Source: Streptomyces sp. B93 (GTDB lineage Bacteria > Actinomycetota > Actinomycetes > Streptomycetales > Streptomycetaceae). From it: 64,000 nt of DNA. The notes below the pieces were generated by a model. It did no database searches, was not told where the DNA came from, and worked only from the letters and a program-made list of their open reading frames with translations. A program made the position numbers and the translations under genes. Shown in pieces: positions 53,288-60,425 of this stretch (its first letter is position 1; each line of letters opens with the position of its first letter). The DNA lies in NCBI RefSeq assembly GCF_018070565.1, contig NZ_JAGPXL010000001.1:372001-436000 (forward strand), written 5' to 3'.

Positions 53288-53602
53288 TCAGCGGTGGTAG
53301 CGGATCAGCGCCCGGACCATGTGGCAGGTCGTGTCCGACGGCGGGTGCACTCCGATCAGTTCGGCGGTGCTCCTGATCGTCTCGTTGCGCGCCTGGTTGG
53401 GCACGTAGACGCCCGAGTCGAGCAGGGCGATCGCCAGGCGCAGGGCCTTGAGGCGGCGGTTGTGCGTGATGTACCACTCGCGGGGGCGGCCCGGCGGCAG
53501 GGGGCGCTTCTCCACGGGTGCGTACGGCAGGTCGAGCAGGACGGGACGGGACGCGGTGGACTGGGTGGGCAGCGGCTTCGCCTTCAGTGCGGCAGCGGGC
53601 AC
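53288..53602 (-). CDS. Conserved hypothetical protein, 104 aa
   Basis: 104-residue basic, soluble protein starting at a GTG with the excellent ribosome binding site AGGAGGT 6 nt upstream. Its core is REWYITHNRRLKALRLAIALLDSGVYVP, followed by ARNETIRSTAELIGVHPPSDTTCHMVRALI, which is helical with a helix-turn-helix-like rhythm. A DNA-binding or adaptor role is possible but unproven. The strong ribosome binding site suggests good expression. No membrane helix. Confidence 0.8.
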   Translation of the reverse strand: MPAAALKAKPLPTQSTASRPVLLDLPYAPVEKRPLPPGRPREWYITHNRRLKALRLAIALLDSGVYVPNQARNETIRSTAELIGVHPPSDTTCHMVRALIRYHR

Positions 53603-53772
53603 AGGTAACCTCCTGGCTCTCGAACACTGCTACCAGTCTACTGCCCGCCACTGACAATCGGGGGTGGCTGAGCCGCCCTCAAATCCGCTGGTGAGCTGGG
53701 TGATTGGGAGTGTTTCAGGGCGGGCTCATGAGGCCCGTGGGAGGCCCTCGCAAATTCGAACAGAGCCTTCCC

Positions 53773-54768
53773 TCAACCGGCCAGCGCCTTCGCCTCCAGC
53801 TCCGGGTCAAGGCCCACGGGCGGCCGGTCCGGGCGCTGTGGCGCGGTGCCGCCGATGCCGCGCAGCCAGTGCCAGGTGTCGGCGACGGTCTCCCTCACGG
53901 GACGGCAGCGCAGGCCCGTGGCGAGGGCCCGGGAGACGTCCGCGCGGTGCAGGGCGGCGTGCAGCTCGCTGTCCGGCGGCACCCACACCGGCAGCTGCGT
54001 CCAGGGCTGGATGCCCGCCGCCAGTACGGCGGCGGGGTCGGTCCAGCGCAGTTCGGCCGCCCCGCCCGTCACCGCGGCGCAGGCCTCCAGCAGCTCGGCG
54101 GTGGTGGCGTGCCCCGAGGGGCTGATGAGGTTGCAGGGCCCGCTCAGCCCGGCCGCCAGCGCGTCCAGGGTCCATGCGGCGAGGTCCCGGACGTCGACGT
54201 ACTGGAGCGGCAGCTCGCGTGGGCCGGGAGCGAGGACGGGGCCGCCGCGGGCGGTGCGGTTCAGCCACCACGGCAGGCGGCCGATGTTCTCGTAGGGCCC
54301 CAGGATCAGCCCGCACCGCACGAGCAGTGTCCGGTCGGCGCCGAAGGCCTCCTCGGCGGCCAGTTCACCGCCCCGCTTGTCCCGCGCGTAGTCGGTGGCG
54401 TCGGCGTGGGGCGAGGCGCCGTCGACCAGGGGCGCGTCCTCGGTGTACCCGGCGGCGGGCGGCCAGGCGTACACCGAGCAGCTCGACACGTACGCGTACC
54501 GGCCGGCACGGTCGCGCAGCAGCCGTGCCGCGTCCCGGACCGCAGGGGGCGCCGCCGACCAGGTGTCCACGACGGCGTCCCAGGGGCCTTCCGCCGTGAG
54601 CGCGGCGAGACCGTCGGGGTCGGTGCGGTCGCCGTGCAGGGAGCGCGCCCCGGCGGGCGGGGCGTGTCGCCCACGGTGGAAGACGGTCACGTCCCAGCCG
54701 CGCGCCAGCGCCGCCTCGACGACGGCCCGTCCCACGAACTCCGTACCGCCCAGCGTCAGCAGCCTCAT
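53773..54768 (-). CDS. NAD-dependent epimerase/dehydratase-like protein
   Basis: 331-residue extended SDR protein: Rossmann motif LLTLGGTEFVGRAVV (TGGxxFxG variant with TLGG), AYVSSCSVYAWP with the catalytic Ser, and YARDKRG with the YxxxK pair. The C-terminal half has YVDVRDLAAWTLDAL and a substrate-binding part as in chloroplast-RNA-binding/isoflavone-type 'reductases' and sugar epimerases. Substrate unknown. The 170 bp upstream of its neighbour and downstream of it (53603-53772) is a slightly AT-richer gap without a gene. Next to glnII but with its own direction-matched spacing of 121 bp. Confidence 0.87.
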   Translation of the reverse strand: MRLLTLGGTEFVGRAVVEAALARGWDVTVFHRGRHAPPAGARSLHGDRTDPDGLAALTAEGPWDAVVDTWSAAPPAVRDAARLLRDRAGRYAYVSSCSVYAWPPAAGYTEDAPLVDGASPHADATDYARDKRGGELAAEEAFGADRTLLVRCGLILGPYENIGRLPWWLNRTARGGPVLAPGPRELPLQYVDVRDLAAWTLDALAAGLSGPCNLISPSGHATTAELLEACAAVTGGAAELRWTDPAAVLAAGIQPWTQLPVWVPPDSELHAALHRADVSRALATGLRCRPVRETVADTWHWLRGIGGTAPQRPDRPPVGLDPELEAKALAG

Positions 54769-54841
54769 GCCGGTGAACTCTGCCAGGAGGGCGGGGCGGC
54801 GCGGAAGCCCCGTCTGCCGTCAGCAGAGACGGCGGGCACGC

Positions 54842-54876
54842 GAAGGGGCGCCCACCGGTTCGGCGGGCGCCCCTCG
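54842..54876 (-). terminator. glnII terminator
   Basis: Hairpin GAAGGGGCGCCCACCG ... CGGCGGGCGCCCCTCG (one mismatch pair in the stem) lying 14 bp after the glnII stop codon on the minus strand. Confidence 0.7.
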
Positions 54877-54889
54877 GAAAGCCGACGGA

Positions 54890-55918
54890 TCAGACCTGAC
54901 CGGCCTTCTCCAGCGCCGAGCAGCAGGTGTCGACGAGGAGGCGGGTCACCACGTACGGGTCGACGTTGGCGTTGGGGCGGCGGTCCTCGATGTAGCCCTT
55001 GCCGTCCTTCTCGACCTGCCACGGGATGCGCACCGAGGCACCGCGGTTGGAGACGCCGTAGGAGTACTCGTTCCACGGGGCGGTCTCGTGCAGGCCGGTG
55101 AGGCGGTCGTCGATGCCCGCGCCGTAGTTCTTGACGTGGTCGAGCGGCTTGGAGCCCTCACCGAGCGACTCGCAGGCGGTGATGATCGCGTCGTAGCCCT
55201 CACGCATCGCCTTGGTGGAGAAGTTGGTGTGCGCGCCCGCGCCGTTCCAGTCGCCCTTGACCGGCTTGGGGTCGAGGGTGGCGGAGACGCCGAAGTCCTC
55301 GGCGGTGCGGTAGAGCAGCCAGCGGGCCACCCACAGCTGGTCGGAGACCTCCAGCGGGGACAGCGGGCCGACCTGGAACTCCCACTGGCCGGGCATGACC
55401 TCGGCGTTGATGCCGGAGATGCCCAGGCCCGCCTTCAGGCAGTTGTCCAGGTGGGCCTCGACGACGTCACGGCCGAAGATCTCGTCGGCGCCGACACCGC
55501 AGTAGTAGCCGCCCTGCGGGGCGGGGAAGCCGCCCTCGGGGAAGCCCAGCGGGCGGGAGCCGTCGAAGAAGGTGTACTCCTGCTCGATGCCGAAGATCGG
55601 CTCCTGGGCGGCGAACTTCTCCGCGACCTCGGTGAGCGCGGCGCGCGTGTTGGAGGAGTGCGGGGTCATGTCCGTGTTGAGGACCTCGCACAGCACCAGG
55701 ATGTCGTCGCCGCCGCGGATCGGGTCCGGGCAGGAGAAGACCGGCTTGAGCACACAGTCCGAGGCGTGGCCCTCGGCCTGGTTGGTGGAGGACCCGTCGA
55801 AGCCCCAGATCGGCAGCTCGGCACCCTCGGCGTCACCGGCAATGATCTTCGTCTTGGAACGAAGCTTGGCGGTCGGCTCGGTGCCGTCGATCCAGATGTA
55901 CTCAGCCTTGAAGGTCAC
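54890..55918 (-). CDS. glnII: Glutamine synthetase, type II (eukaryote-like)
   Basis: 342 residues, the short GSII length found in plants, Rhizobium and Streptomyces. Motifs: WGFDGSSTNQAEGHASD (N-terminal beta grasp), FGIEQEYTFFDG with metal ligands, PGQWEFQVGPL, GDWNGAGAHTNFS (ATP site) and NRGASVRIP. It lacks the adenylylation tyrosine segment of GSI, so it is regulated by expression. A GlnR box lies 102 bp upstream (56020-56057). Having both glnA and glnII within 6 kb gives one regulator control over two unrelated-type synthetases. Confidence 0.97.
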   Translation of the reverse strand: MTFKAEYIWIDGTEPTAKLRSKTKIIAGDAEGAELPIWGFDGSSTNQAEGHASDCVLKPVFSCPDPIRGGDDILVLCEVLNTDMTPHSSNTRAALTEVAEKFAAQEPIFGIEQEYTFFDGSRPLGFPEGGFPAPQGGYYCGVGADEIFGRDVVEAHLDNCLKAGLGISGINAEVMPGQWEFQVGPLSPLEVSDQLWVARWLLYRTAEDFGVSATLDPKPVKGDWNGAGAHTNFSTKAMREGYDAIITACESLGEGSKPLDHVKNYGAGIDDRLTGLHETAPWNEYSYGVSNRGASVRIPWQVEKDGKGYIEDRRPNANVDPYVVTRLLVDTCCSALEKAGQV

Positions 55919-56019
55919 GGGCCACTTCCTTCGGGGTGGGTCTGGGCGCGCTTGCGGGTGCTGCGGCGCTGCGGCACCGGTGCGCCGCGCTCATGTGTCC
56001 CGCAGCCTGTCAACAGGCG

Positions 56020-56057
56020 GTTTCCCGGCCATTGCCCGTTTGTGAACCCCGTGTTAC
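56020..56057 (-). promoter_or_regulatory. GlnR box of glnII
   Basis: On the minus strand GTAAC-n6-TTCAC-n6-GCAAT-n6-GAAAC, four 5-mers with exact 6 bp spacing, matching the GlnR consensus and closely resembling the glnII site I recall from S. coelicolor. A TTGACA on the minus strand (56008-56013) just downstream could be a -35 but has no -10 partner. Confidence 0.85.
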
Positions 56058-56138
56058 CTGGTGGTGGTGTGGCCGGGCTCACGCCGTGAGGCGGGGCGGA
56101 GTGCGCCGCCCCCGGCCGACGGCCGCCGGTGCCCGCCC

Positions 56139-56158
56139 CGTACGGCCATGGCCGTACG
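56139..56158. repeat. 20 bp perfect palindrome
   Basis: CGTACGGCCATGGCCGTACG is its own complement, with no spacer, in the 389 bp gene-free gap between glnII and the secreted protein gene (55919-56307). No coding use is apparent. It may be an operator or a cruciform. Confidence 0.6.
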
Positions 56159-56266
56159 ACGGCCCGTACCGGCTCGTATGCGATGGGAATACGGCGGTCA
56201 GGGCGGGGGGCGGACGACGACGCGGCCCCGCCGCTCCCGGCCGGGAACGGCGGGGCACCCCCCTGA

Positions 56267-56302
56267 CCTGCGAGGTGACGCCCCCCGACGCCGCCTCGCA
56301 GG
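56267..56302 (-). terminator. Terminator of the secreted-protein gene
   Basis: 9 bp inverted repeat CCTGCGAGG / CCTCGCAGG 6 bp after the stop at 56308 on the minus strand. A second hairpin CCCCGCCG/CGGCGGGG at 56226-56255 follows. Confidence 0.6.
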
Positions 56303-56307
56303 GTTCC

Positions 56308-56979
56308 TCAGCCCACCTTCTCGATGACCGCCCGGCGGATCAGGAACTTGCCGGGTTCGCGGACCTGTTCGAAGGCGGCGTCGTTCAGCAGCACACAGCT
56401 GCCGGAGACGGAGGTGACCTCCACGGTCGTGGACTTGTTGTTGTCCAGGTTGGTCACCTTCAGCTTCGTCCCGGCCGGGAACTGGTTGCTGGACGCGGCC
56501 GGGGCGCCGCCCTCGCCGGAGAGCGTGACGGTGGAGCCGTTGCACACCTGCTCCCCGGCGGCCACGGCACCCCCGCCACCGCCACCGGCACCCGCGCCCG
56601 CGTCACCGGCCCCCGCGTCACCGCCCTGACCCGCCGCGGGCTGGGACGGCTGCGCCTGGGGGTCCTGAGCCGACCCCCCGATCGCCTCGCCGACCTCGCA
56701 CCCGGACGCCTCCTGCTGGAGGCGGATCTGGGCGATGACCGCCTCACGGTTGGCGATCCGGGCCTCCGACTGCGCGTCGGGAGCGGCCCGCTGGCCCTCG
56801 ATGAACCGCTGGTTGTTGCCGAGGGCGGTGGCCAGCCCCTGACAGACGGTGGAGTCGGCGGCGGTCTGGGCGGCGTTGGAGGTGCTGGCCATGACGAACG
56901 CACCGCCTCCCGCCACCGACGCGGCGCTCACCAGCAGCGCGATCTTCTTCTTCGTACTGAGCTTTCTCCTACGCGACAT
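56308..56979 (-). CDS. Secreted protein with a barrel-like C-terminal domain
   Basis: 223 residues. A twin-basic start and signal-like helix (KKKIALLVSAASVAGGGAFVMASTSNA, cleavage after ASNA) indicate export. The mature N-terminal part is helical (STVCQGLATALGNNQRFIEGQRAAPDAQSEARIANREAVIAQIRLQQEASGC), followed by a Gly/Ala/Pro linker and a small beta domain (CNGSTVTLSGEGGAP ... FPAGTKLKVTNLDNNKSTTVEVTSVSGSCVLLNDAAFEQV) reminiscent of double-psi beta barrels of the RlpA/expansin type. Function unknown. Separated by an ArsC-like gene from the DUF1996 gene, with which it shares a similar N-terminal helical part. Confidence 0.82.
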   Translation of the reverse strand: MSRRRKLSTKKKIALLVSAASVAGGGAFVMASTSNAAQTAADSTVCQGLATALGNNQRFIEGQRAAPDAQSEARIANREAVIAQIRLQQEASGCEVGEAIGGSAQDPQAQPSQPAAGQGGDAGAGDAGAGAGGGGGGAVAAGEQVCNGSTVTLSGEGGAPAASSNQFPAGTKLKVTNLDNNKSTTVEVTSVSGSCVLLNDAAFEQVREPGKFLIRRAVIEKVG

Positions 56980-57077
56980 GCGCGCCTCCTGAAGAGGTCG
57001 GGGAGCGTACGCCGCTATGTACGAGATCTCGAACGAGGTTACTCAGTGGTCACGGGAGGAGATCCGAGTGACCTGCG

Positions 57078-57440
57078 TCACCCCCGGGAGAGCGCGTCCC
57101 GTACGGCCTCGTCGGTCCTGGCCACCACCGCCGTGCCGTCGCCGGCCGTGATGATCGGCCGCTGGATCAGCTTCGGGTGCTCCGCGAGCGCGGAGATCCA
57201 CCGGTCCCGCGCGCCCGCGTCCCGCGGCCACTCCTTGACGCCCAGCTCCCTGGCGACGGCCTCCTGGGTGCGGGTGATGTCCCAGGGTTCGAGGCCGAGG
57301 CGGGCGAGCACGTCCCTGATCTCGTCCTCGCCCGGCACGTCCTCCAGATAGCGGCGGACGGTGTACTCGGCCCCCTCCGCGTCCAGCAGACCGACGGCGG
57401 CACGGCACTTGGAACAGGCAGGGTTGATCCAGATCTCCAT
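57078..57440 (-). CDS. ArsC/Spx-family thioredoxin-fold protein
   Basis: 120 residues from the ATG at 57440. N-terminal MEIWINPACSKCRAAVGLLD has a CSKC redox or ArsC-type catalytic motif, and the sequence YTVRRYLEDVPGEDEIRDVLARLG and PIITAGDGTAVVART matches arsenate reductase-like (ArsC, YfgD) folds. No other ars genes are adjacent, so arsenate reduction is doubtful and a general thiol role is equally possible. Divergent from the DUF1996 gene. The very start (IWINPACSKC) fits the family start, supporting this ATG. Confidence 0.88.
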   Translation of the reverse strand: MEIWINPACSKCRAAVGLLDAEGAEYTVRRYLEDVPGEDEIRDVLARLGLEPWDITRTQEAVARELGVKEWPRDAGARDRWISALAEHPKLIQRPIITAGDGTAVVARTDEAVRDALSRG

Positions 57441-57685
57441 GCCCCTCACGGTACGTCCCGCGCGCCCGCCGACCCGCGGGGGGCGCGGCCACCGACCGCA
57501 GCGGATCAACAACTCCCGGTGCCCGAAAGGCAGTTGAAACGCACGGGACACAAGAATCTCCGGTCAATTTCCGCGACGGCTGAACACCGGTGGAACCGCC
57601 TCCGTATGTCAGGGCGCCGCTTCACTCCTGTCGGGCGCCTCGCTGCCCCGCAAGGGATGCCCCGCAAGGAAGTCAGAGGAGTTCC

Positions 57686-59221
57686 ATGGGACGCAACACA
57701 AGAAAACGCCGTACGCCGCTGGCCACCAAGGCCATAGCCGCATCGGCGGCCCTAGCGCTCGGTGGGGGCGGGCTGGTCTGGGCGAACTTCTACGCCTCGG
57801 CGCACGAGTCGAACAAGGCGGAGAACCGGGTCAAGACGACGGGCGCGCAGATCGCCACGATCTCCTGTCCGGACGTCGGTGAAAAGCTGCGGAAGGTGCC
57901 CCGCCGGGCACGCAACGGGGTCGCCAGGGAGCTGGCGAACCTCGACAAGCAGATCACCGAGGCGTACGCCCGGCTCGCGTCGACACGTCAGGCCCAGGAA
58001 GGGGACCCGGCCTTCGTCCAGAACGCCATCCTCAACCCGCTGAAGTCCAAGCGCGTCGCCACCATCGACCGGATCGGCATCAACGTCCGGCGCGCGGGCG
58101 GCACCACGCCGAGGTGGCTGGGCAAGCTCGCCGAGTGCAAGGGCATGGGCGGCGACGAGGTCAACAACGGCGACGGCGGCACGCCGCCCGCGAGCCAGGA
58201 ACCGAGCGTGGATCCCGGCCAGGGCGACGGCGGCGGTGACGCCGGCAACGGCGGCGGCGACGGCGGCCAGGTCGGCGACAACGGCAACGGTGCCGCCGGA
58301 CCGTTCGCCGACGACTTCGTGGACATCACCACCGTCGAGCCCAACACCCCGCCGTCGAACGGCAACGGCTTCGCGGCCAACGGCGACAGCGGGTCGCAGG
58401 GCTCGTTCACCACGGTCTGCGGTGTGAACGAGAACAACAAGTTCAACACCGACAACCTGATCGTCGCCCCCGGTGTCGACAACGGCGCCCACCACCTCCA
58501 CGACTACGTGGGCAACCAGGGCAACGACGCCTTCGCCAGCGACGAGGACCTGGCCAACGCCGACACCTCCTGCCAGAACCAGGCAGACAAGTCCACGTAC
58601 TACTGGCCGGTGATCCGCGTCCAGGACGGCACCCAGGAGTTCGACGCCAATGAACTCGGCGGTGGCCTCGAAGGCAACGTCGGCCGGGTGGTGAAGGCCA
58701 GCCAGGCCGAGATCCGCTTCGTCGGCAACAAGCAGGGCGACGTCGTCGCGATGCCGAAGTTCCTGCGCATCATCACCGGCGCCGCCAACGCGTTCACCAA
58801 CGGCGACGCGAACGCCAACGCCGCATGGAGCTGCACCGGCTTCGAGGACCGCCAGCTGCGCGACAAGTACCCGATCTGCCCGCAGGGCAGCCAGGTGGTG
58901 CGCACGGCCAACTTCCAGAGCTGCTGGGACGGCCAGAACATCGACAGCGCCAACCACCGCGACCATGTGGCGTTCGTCCAGGAGGACGGCACCTGCGCCA
59001 ACGGCTTCGTGGCGATCCCGCAGCTCCAGGTCCGGCTGGTGTACGACGTCCCGGCCCCGGTCATCGAGAACGGGCAGATCCAGGCCCCGTTCGCGGTGGA
59101 CGGCTTCCCGGAGCAGCTGCACAAGCCGATCACCGACCACAACGACTTCATCAACGTCATGGACGACGAGCTGATGAACCAGGTGGTCGAGTGCATCAAC
59201 ACCGGGCAGGACTGCCAGTGA
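57686..59221 (+). CDS. Secreted DUF1996 protein
   Basis: 511 residues from the ATG at 57686 with AGAGGAG 5 nt upstream. Signal peptide ([28 protein letters not shown]), a helical N-terminal part of about 110 residues ([37 protein letters not shown]), an Asp/Gly/Asn-rich linker (about 165-215), and a DUF1996 domain from about 230 to the end: [42 protein letters not shown] and [19 protein letters not shown]. Several HxH-type residues suggest metal binding. DUF1996 occurs in fungi and actinomycetes and its function is unknown. Ends before a strong terminator. Confidence 0.88.
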   Translation: MGRNTRKRRTPLATKAIAASAALALGGGGLVWANFYASAHESNKAENRVKTTGAQIATISCPDVGEKLRKVPRRARNGVARELANLDKQITEAYARLASTRQAQEGDPAFVQNAILNPLKSKRVATIDRIGINVRRAGGTTPRWLGKLAECKGMGGDEVNNGDGGTPPASQEPSVDPGQGDGGGDAGNGGGDGGQVGDNGNGAAGPFADDFVDITTVEPNTPPSNGNGFAANGDSGSQGSFTTVCGVNENNKFNTDNLIVAPGVDNGAHHLHDYVGNQGNDAFASDEDLANADTSCQNQADKSTYYWPVIRVQDGTQEFDANELGGGLEGNVGRVVKASQAEIRFVGNKQGDVVAMPKFLRIITGAANAFTNGDANANAAWSCTGFEDRQLRDKYPICPQGSQVVRTANFQSCWDGQNIDSANHRDHVAFVQEDGTCANGFVAIPQLQVRLVYDVPAPVIENGQIQAPFAVDGFPEQLHKPITDHNDFINVMDDELMNQVVECINTGQDCQ

Positions 59222-59239
59222 CGCCCCGCCAGTGAACAG

Positions 59240-59277
59240 GGGAAGGGGGCGGCGGGAGATCCCGCCGCCCCCTTCCC
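59240..59277. terminator. Bidirectional terminator after the DUF1996 gene
   Basis: Perfect 17 bp stem GGGAAGGGGGCGGCGGG / CCCGCCGCCCCCTTCCC with a 4 nt loop AGAT, between convergent stops at 59221 and 59292. Confidence 0.85.
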
Positions 59278-59291
59278 GTGCGCCCGGCGGC

Positions 59292-59765
59292 TCAGCCGTC
59301 GTGACCCGTGTGGTGGCTCCCGCCGCCGGAGTGGTCGGCGCCGACCTCGATCTCCCCGCCCAGCGTGGAGCGCAGCGAGGTCACCACGTCCTCGTGGCCG
59401 ACGGCGAGCCACTTGCGGCCGACGAGGTAGTAGCCGCCGTAGTCCTTGGCCTCGTTGATCCACTCCCGCTGGCCGCGGTCGGTGGCGAAGGTGAGCAGCA
59501 CGTACTTCTCGGCCTCCTCGGCCTTCGCGGACTTCTCGGCCTTCGCGCCCTTCGCCTCGCCCCCGGCCTGCTCGCACAGCGCCTGGCGCAGCTCGTCGGC
59601 GTCGATCTGGATGTCCGGCTCGCACTTCACCTCGGCGGCCAGACGCTCCAGGCTGCCGGTCGCCGTCTCCGGCACGGCGTCCCGGTCGCCGTCGGCGCCG
59701 CAGCCCGTCAGCGCCAGCGCCAGCGCGGCCCCGCCCACGGCGAGCATCGGTCGGGTCAGCCTCAT
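59292..59765 (-). CDS. Lipoprotein, unknown function
   Basis: 157 residues. Signal peptide with lipobox LALTGC (C22). The mature part has EVKCEPDIQIDADELRQALCEQAGGEAKG, which carries two cysteines that may pair, an Ala/Lys/Glu-rich helix (KGAKAEKSAKAEEAEK) and a beta segment (YVLLTFATDRGQREWINEAKDYGGYYLVGRKWLAVG); the C-terminus is His/Gly-rich (DHSGGGSHHTGHDG), a possible metal-binding tail. No known domain. From memory a lipoprotein gene often follows the DUF1996 gene in Streptomyces. Confidence 0.82.
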   Translation of the reverse strand: MRLTRPMLAVGGAALALALTGCGADGDRDAVPETATGSLERLAAEVKCEPDIQIDADELRQALCEQAGGEAKGAKAEKSAKAEEAEKYVLLTFATDRGQREWINEAKDYGGYYLVGRKWLAVGHEDVVTSLRSTLGGEIEVGADHSGGGSHHTGHDG

Positions 59766-59870
59766 CTGTTCCTCCAGGTCACTGCGGGAGCGCACACGTG
59801 TGCCGCACTTCGATACGGACGCCGTACGCCGCCTGCTCAATGCCGGGCACGGGTGTGCGAGGGTGGCCCG

Positions 59871-60395
59871 ATGCATGCCGACTCGTCCCAGCCGTGGGAA
59901 GACCGCGTGAGCGCCGCGTGGACCGCCTTCGACGACGATCCCGGGGCGTGGGACCCCGCCGGGTTCCGCGCCGTGATCGACGCGCTCGTCGCCGAACTGC
60001 CCGCCGGCAGTCCGCTCGGCCCCTTCGAACAGGCCTGCGCCTGGGACTCGACCGGGCACTCCGACCGGGCCGTGCCGCTCTACCGGGAGGCGCTGGCGCG
60101 CGGCCTGGACGGCTACCGGGGCCGCCGGGCGAAGATCCAGCTGTCCAGCTCGCTGCGGAACACCGGGCACCCCGAGGCGGGCGTCGAGCTACTCACCCCC
60201 GAACTGGACGCCCCCTCCGACGAGTTGGACGACGCCGTACGCGCCACCCTGGCACTGTGCCTGTCAAGCTTGGGCCGGGACCGGGAGGGCCTGGCCCTGG
60301 TGCTGGGGGCGCTGGCGCCGCACCTGCCGCGCTACCGGCGGTCGATGGCGAACTACGCCCGGCTGCTGATCGAGCCCGAGCAGCCGCCCGTGTGA
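59871..60395 (+). CDS. Tetratricopeptide-repeat protein
   Basis: 174 residues, all helical. Repeat units of the TPR_5 type are visible: LGPFEQACAWDSTGHSDRAVPLYREALARGLDGYRGRRAKIQLSSSLRNTGHPEAGVELL and ATLALCLSSLGRDREGLALVLGALAPHLPRYRRSMANYARLLIE. The acidic N-terminus (EDRVSAAWTAFDDDPGAWDP) is typical of a small family of single-domain bacterial TPR proteins. It probably binds another protein in the cytoplasm. No membrane segment; 30 bp upstream of the next gene, so cotranscription is likely. Confidence 0.86.
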   Translation: MHADSSQPWEDRVSAAWTAFDDDPGAWDPAGFRAVIDALVAELPAGSPLGPFEQACAWDSTGHSDRAVPLYREALARGLDGYRGRRAKIQLSSSLRNTGHPEAGVELLTPELDAPSDELDDAVRATLALCLSSLGRDREGLALVLGALAPHLPRYRRSMANYARLLIEPEQPPV

Positions 60396-60425
60396 CCAAC
60401 CGCGCCCTCGTTCGTTGCGCTGGGC

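Larger units (their letters stand above)
55919..56307. other. Gene-free gap between glnII and the secreted-protein gene
   Basis: 389 bp. It holds the glnII GlnR box (56020-56057), a small inverted repeat CCTGT-TG-ACAGG (56006-56017), the 20 bp palindrome at 56139-56158 and the two hairpins that end the secreted-protein gene. No open reading frame here is supported by context. Confidence 0.6.

Noticed and set aside
56008..56013. TTGACA on the minus strand before glnII as a promoter
   Set aside because: No -10 hexamer at 16-19 bp; kept only as a remark beside the GlnR box.
57078..57440. Arsenic resistance locus
   Set aside because: The ArsC-like gene stands alone, with no ArsB/Acr3 transporter or ArsR regulator nearby.
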